This document shows, piece after piece, positions 60,822 to 64,000 of a stretch of DNA of 64,000 nt. This stretch comes from Tetmemena sp. SeJ-2015 (lineage: Eukaryota; Ciliophora; Spirotrichea; Sporadotrichida; Oxytrichidae), in contig JAJKFJ010021759.1 in the NCBI GenBank assembly GCA_027382625.1, positions 24,358 to 88,357 of the forward strand, in the 5' to 3' direction. Made by a program: the position numbers and the translations under genes. The notes under the pieces are model-generated. The model was given only the letters and a program-made list of their open reading frames with translations, was not told the DNA's origin and did not search any database. Position 1 is the stretch's first letter; each line of letters opens with the position of its first letter.

Positions 60822-63480
60822 TCATTCAGATCCCTTTCTCACACTTATTTTATTATATTTATAACGACTTTACTTAAAGAGCAAAAATGGATGAATAAAT
60901 GAGTTGAATTGCCCAATTAAAAGACATAGGTCGAAATGACAGAAGTCCATGGAATGAAATAAACACTTCAGAATATAGAAGGATCGCACAGCATCTTACC
61001 CAAACTTAAATGCTTATCTAAGTAGAAAAAGAAGAATAATATGTGCCATTTACGGTTTCTTTAAGAGTATAGCAAAGGTATACACTGACAAAAAGAATAT
61101 ATTTTAGATCAGGGGAGAGATATAAGCTTTTAAAGATTACTTGATGTAATTCAGATATAAGAACTTTAATATAGATTCATAATTAGCGATCTTGGCCTCA
61201 ATCTCTCCTTGAATTTTCGAAGAGGTCTCTCTGTGCGTAAGCTCAATAAAATAAATTATTTTTAGCATAAATTATTAACTCTGAATAGCGCATCCACCCG
61301 TTCCTTCCATGCCCTTTCTCTTGCTACCCTTTCTCTTGCTACCCTTTCTCTTTCTACCCTTTCTCCTGCTTCCCTTTCTCTTTCTATTTACTCCCGCATA
61401 TAAGCAGTCATATATCTTCTCCACTCAGGATCATTGTCCAGTTCTATTCTTTCTGAGATATCACTGTCCATTAGTTCTTCGTCAGACCCTAATTATTCAT
61501 ACTAACGTTGAATGTTTAGTTCTGAGCCAATTGGAGGACTCTAGATGGAGGTCGGTCTTCTCGAGACTGGTGCAGTAGCTATTTCAGAACCATCTGAATT
61601 TAACTCTTCTAAGGCAGCTTGAAGTAGTAGAGGATTTATTTCCTCCGCTACTATAATTTAGCCTTCTAAATGAGACGATGGTGGCGGTCTGAGAGAAGAA
61701 GTGAAGATACGACGAGCTGGCTGTGGAGGTTCAGCAGAAGGGAAACGAACTTGAGCTAAAGGTAGAGGTAGTCCATCAGATCTGTCTTACAGAAGATCTG
61801 CTTCCAGATCGACTGTATATGTAGTTCCTGGATAGAAGCAAGACTGCAGATATCGATGCTGAGTCAAGATCGGTACAGTATTGCTTGGAAGAGCCTCATC
61901 AGAGCTTTGATCTTAGTCAACTGCTGCTGAATCATCATCCTGAGCTGCTGCATCACCTACAGCTGAAATATCATCCTCAGCTGCATCATCGACAGCTGAA
62001 CCATCATCCTCAGCTGCATCATCGACAGCTGAACCATCATTCTTTGCTGCCGCCGCATCATCCACTGATGAATCATCTTCCACGGATGAATCATCTTCCA
62101 CTGCTGCTGCATCCACTTGAGCAGATGATGTCTGCAAATAAATTATAAAAAATATAAAATTTATAAATGACAAAGTCAGTATAAATTGTCATATAAAATT
62201 TCTACTTTATTTTGTAGTCTGATATTTTAAATTTAATAATTATATCAAATGCTGAAGCAAGTTTTTTCGCAAAAAACTTAAATTTGTCTAAAAATTAATT
62301 TTTAAGTAGGATAAATTAATTTGTTGATGATTACTGAGCATCTAAGGAAGTTATTTGTATCTGTTGCGCGAAACTAGGCAGAGATAGGTCTCTACTCCCA
62401 CTGCCATTCGCATCATCTTACTGCTGGACTTGAAGACCAGTGGCCATAGCGTTGCTTTGGAAGAGAGTGGATGCTGCTTAATCTTGTGAAGATTAAAATG
62501 TAGTTGATGGAACTGGAATATTTTAAAAATAGAATTGGGGAGTCTGATAAATTCCTCGAAAAGTCTGAAAACTAATCACCACGCTATTGGTCTTGACCGA
62601 GAAAGCCCTATACAAGTTCAAAGTCAAAATAGTTACGTTTCGGAGCAAGGAAGCGGTTCCCCTATAAACGACGAGGTTTGAATTAGTCTCTTGTCTCTCA
62701 GTCTAAGACATATTAGCGGAAGAGGGTAGAATCTGGCTTATGTTAGGAGAACCTAATGGATTCTTAAAATAAATATTGTGAGAGTTAGAATTATAAATTA
62801 AATAAAGTCATTATTAAACAAATAAATAAGAAAGGCTTAAGAATCAAGTAGTCCTGTATCTTTTCATGCTAGAGATATTACTTAATAATTAAAACTAATA
62901 CTTAGTACGGAAAGCTGTAATAGAAGTATTGAATCTAGGTAGATTTCGGCAATTTTTACGGTGAAAAATTATTTTTTTATGTAATAAATTTCATTTAGTT
63001 TTAATAAATTTAAGTTAAAGGGTAAAAATTACTTGTTGATGAATAGTAGAATTTGTAGACTTCTCATTCATTGCTTCTTGAGGATGATATTTTTATGACT
63101 GTGACTATAGATTTCTAAATTTTATACATGCAAGTATAGAATTTGCAGAAGAAGTAAAAAAGATATGGTCAACTTATTGCTTCTTAATTCAGTTAAATAT
63201 GTGAATTTAAAATATAGAAGTAAAATATTTGCATATAGCAATTTTTACATTTTAATAACTAATTTAACCTAATAACATAAATTTAAAATTTAGATTGTGA
63301 GAATCAAATAATCTTTACCTGTTTGACTTGCAGGAGGTCTTCTAAGATTCGGAGACAAATAAAAAATAAATACACTTTAGTTTCCTCTACTTAGTCGGGC
63401 TGAGCATGCTGTTGCTTAGCTGGCTTCTATAGATAATTATCAGAGATTTTGCCTTACTTTGGGTCTAAGGTTTTAGGGTT
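60822..63480 (-). CDS. Repeat-rich acidic protein with helical ER/KR repeat and hydrophobic C-terminus
   Basis: The main body starts at or upstream of ATG 62711 (complement; MSQTERQETNSNLVVYRGTA), preceded in frame by NPLGSPNISQILPSSAN; earlier exons with GT donors are likely at 63020-63120 (KYHPQEAMNEKSTNSTIHQ) and 63320-63480 (NLRRPPASQT; KQQHAQPDQVEETK). After an AT-rich interruption (62140-62325) comes an Asp/Ala/Ser repeat (11-residue unit AEDDGSAVDDA), then SSDEALPSNTVPILTQ, PPPSSHLEGQIIVAEEINPL, MDSDISERIELDNDPEWRRY, an ER-rich helix (61310-61385) and, after a break, ETSSKIQGEIEAKIANYESI with hydrophobic SPLIQNIFFLSVYTFAILL, to TGA 60822. Probably membrane-anchored; no family recognised. 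Confidence 0.5.
61310..61385 (-). repeat. 15-bp tandem repeat, about five copies
   Basis: CTACCCTTTCTCTTG repeats with small changes. On the minus strand in the protein frame it codes the five-residue unit RERVA (GERVERERVARERVARER), predicted to form a single charged alpha-helix. The length being a multiple of three is consistent with a coding repeat. Confidence 0.8.
61974..62040 (-). repeat. 33-bp tandem repeat, two near-perfect copies plus flanking degenerate ones
   Basis: The unit CCTCAGCTGCATCATCGACA (33 bp in full, ending ..ACCATCAT) occurs twice in a row, with decayed copies on both sides. On the minus strand it encodes an 11-residue acidic unit (DDGSAVDDAAE). Copy number may vary between alleles. 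Confidence 0.75.
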
Positions 63481-64000
63481 GGCTCATTCCAAATAATTTA
63501 AATAAATGATTATAGTTTACAATTGCGCAAATTATTATGACTTATCATAAGAAAAATGGGTAAATCATATTACTGAGAATCTATTGGAAAATATTATTAG
63601 CTAATAGTTTTAATTAAAAAGAGATTAATTAGACAATTTTATACAACATAAAATAATCAAAATTTAAAATCTTTGCAACTTGCGCAAGGCTATCAGTTCA
63701 GAGTTATAATAAGCAAAATTTTTATAGTATGTATGATTTAGGGCATCATATCTCATGATAAGGCAAATTAAAGAAAATTAAAGATATTAGCGTGCAATTT
63801 TTGATTGAATTAGGAAGAGTCGCATAGCGGATGTCTACTATTAGCACTTCAGCAGAGAGTCTTAAGCAGATATAATAAAAACCCCATAATATGATAAGAA
63901 AGTGAAAATAAGTTGTGTATAATTAATTTCTTTATTAATACTTATAATCATGCGAGTCAAACGCGAAATTACTCAAAAATAACTACATGATCCATCCTAT
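63481..64000. other. AT-rich terminal region
   Basis: About 520 nt, near 75% A+T, without a supported gene. It probably includes upstream sequence of the preceding minus-strand gene. No telomeric repeat or terminal motif is seen at the window end. Confidence 0.35.

Overview
The window is ciliate nuclear DNA, very probably germline (micronuclear) DNA of a spirotrich of the Oxytricha/Stylonychia kind. TAA and TAG are read throughout as glutamine and only TGA ends genes: cytochrome c, the DYRK kinase, CKS1, polycystin and CAF-1 all make sense only with this code. Introns are GT..AG and short, about 24 to 85 nt. The germline call rests on short AT-rich inserts (16 to 70 nt) that break otherwise good reading frames. 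Each is flanked by a 3 to 6 nt direct repeat (pointer), and removing the insert plus one repeat copy restores the frame exactly. Examples are GATAAG at 3352, TTTATT at 8905, CTAG at 9836, GACT at 12946, CAT at 32707 and GCTT at 41439. These behave as internal eliminated sequences (IESs), and the coding pieces between them as macronuclear-destined segments (MDSs).

Layout. 0.6-8.5 kb, plus: an acidic unknown, a CIA2/MIP18 iron-sulfur assembly protein, a long coiled-coil protein, a Ser/Asn/Gln-rich unknown and a smaller coiled-coil protein. 8.7-14.5 kb, minus: a CAF-1 large-subunit homologue with four IESs, a Qc-SNARE and an unknown Cys-containing protein. 14.5-26 kb, plus: a tetraspanin-like protein, an M14 carboxypeptidase-like protein, a large inverted repeat, a membrane-protein piece, an N/Q-rich protein and a DYRK-family kinase. 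26.6-31.1 kb: two unknowns. 31.2-39.5 kb, minus: one parallel beta-helix gene split in two, with cytochrome c, CKS1, a small gene and a cyclic-nucleotide-binding-domain gene lying inside the split. 39.5-45.8 kb: a disordered unknown, a polycystin-type channel whose first segment appears inverted, and an MFS transporter. 46-48.2 kb, minus: a scrambled secreted Thr/Pro-rich protein. 48.3-57.4 kb, minus: a virilizer-like protein and three unknowns. 57.6-59.3 kb, plus: an SLC38A9-like amino-acid transporter. 60.8-63.5 kb, minus: an acidic, repeat-rich, probably membrane-anchored protein.

The neighbours do not form a pathway and there is no operon logic; in this lineage each gene normally ends on its own somatic chromosome. 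What links them is DNA rearrangement: conventional IESs, one 5.5-kb IES carrying four genes (nested, 'Russian doll' arrangement), one out-of-order segment and one probable inverted segment.

Limits: all translation was done by hand. Single-base frame slips in A/T runs (for example near 17335 and 45352) and a homopolymer-rich stretch at 55.86-56.05 kb suggest some assembly error, so many start and stop assignments are approximate. No telomeric repeat, tRNA or rRNA gene was recognised.
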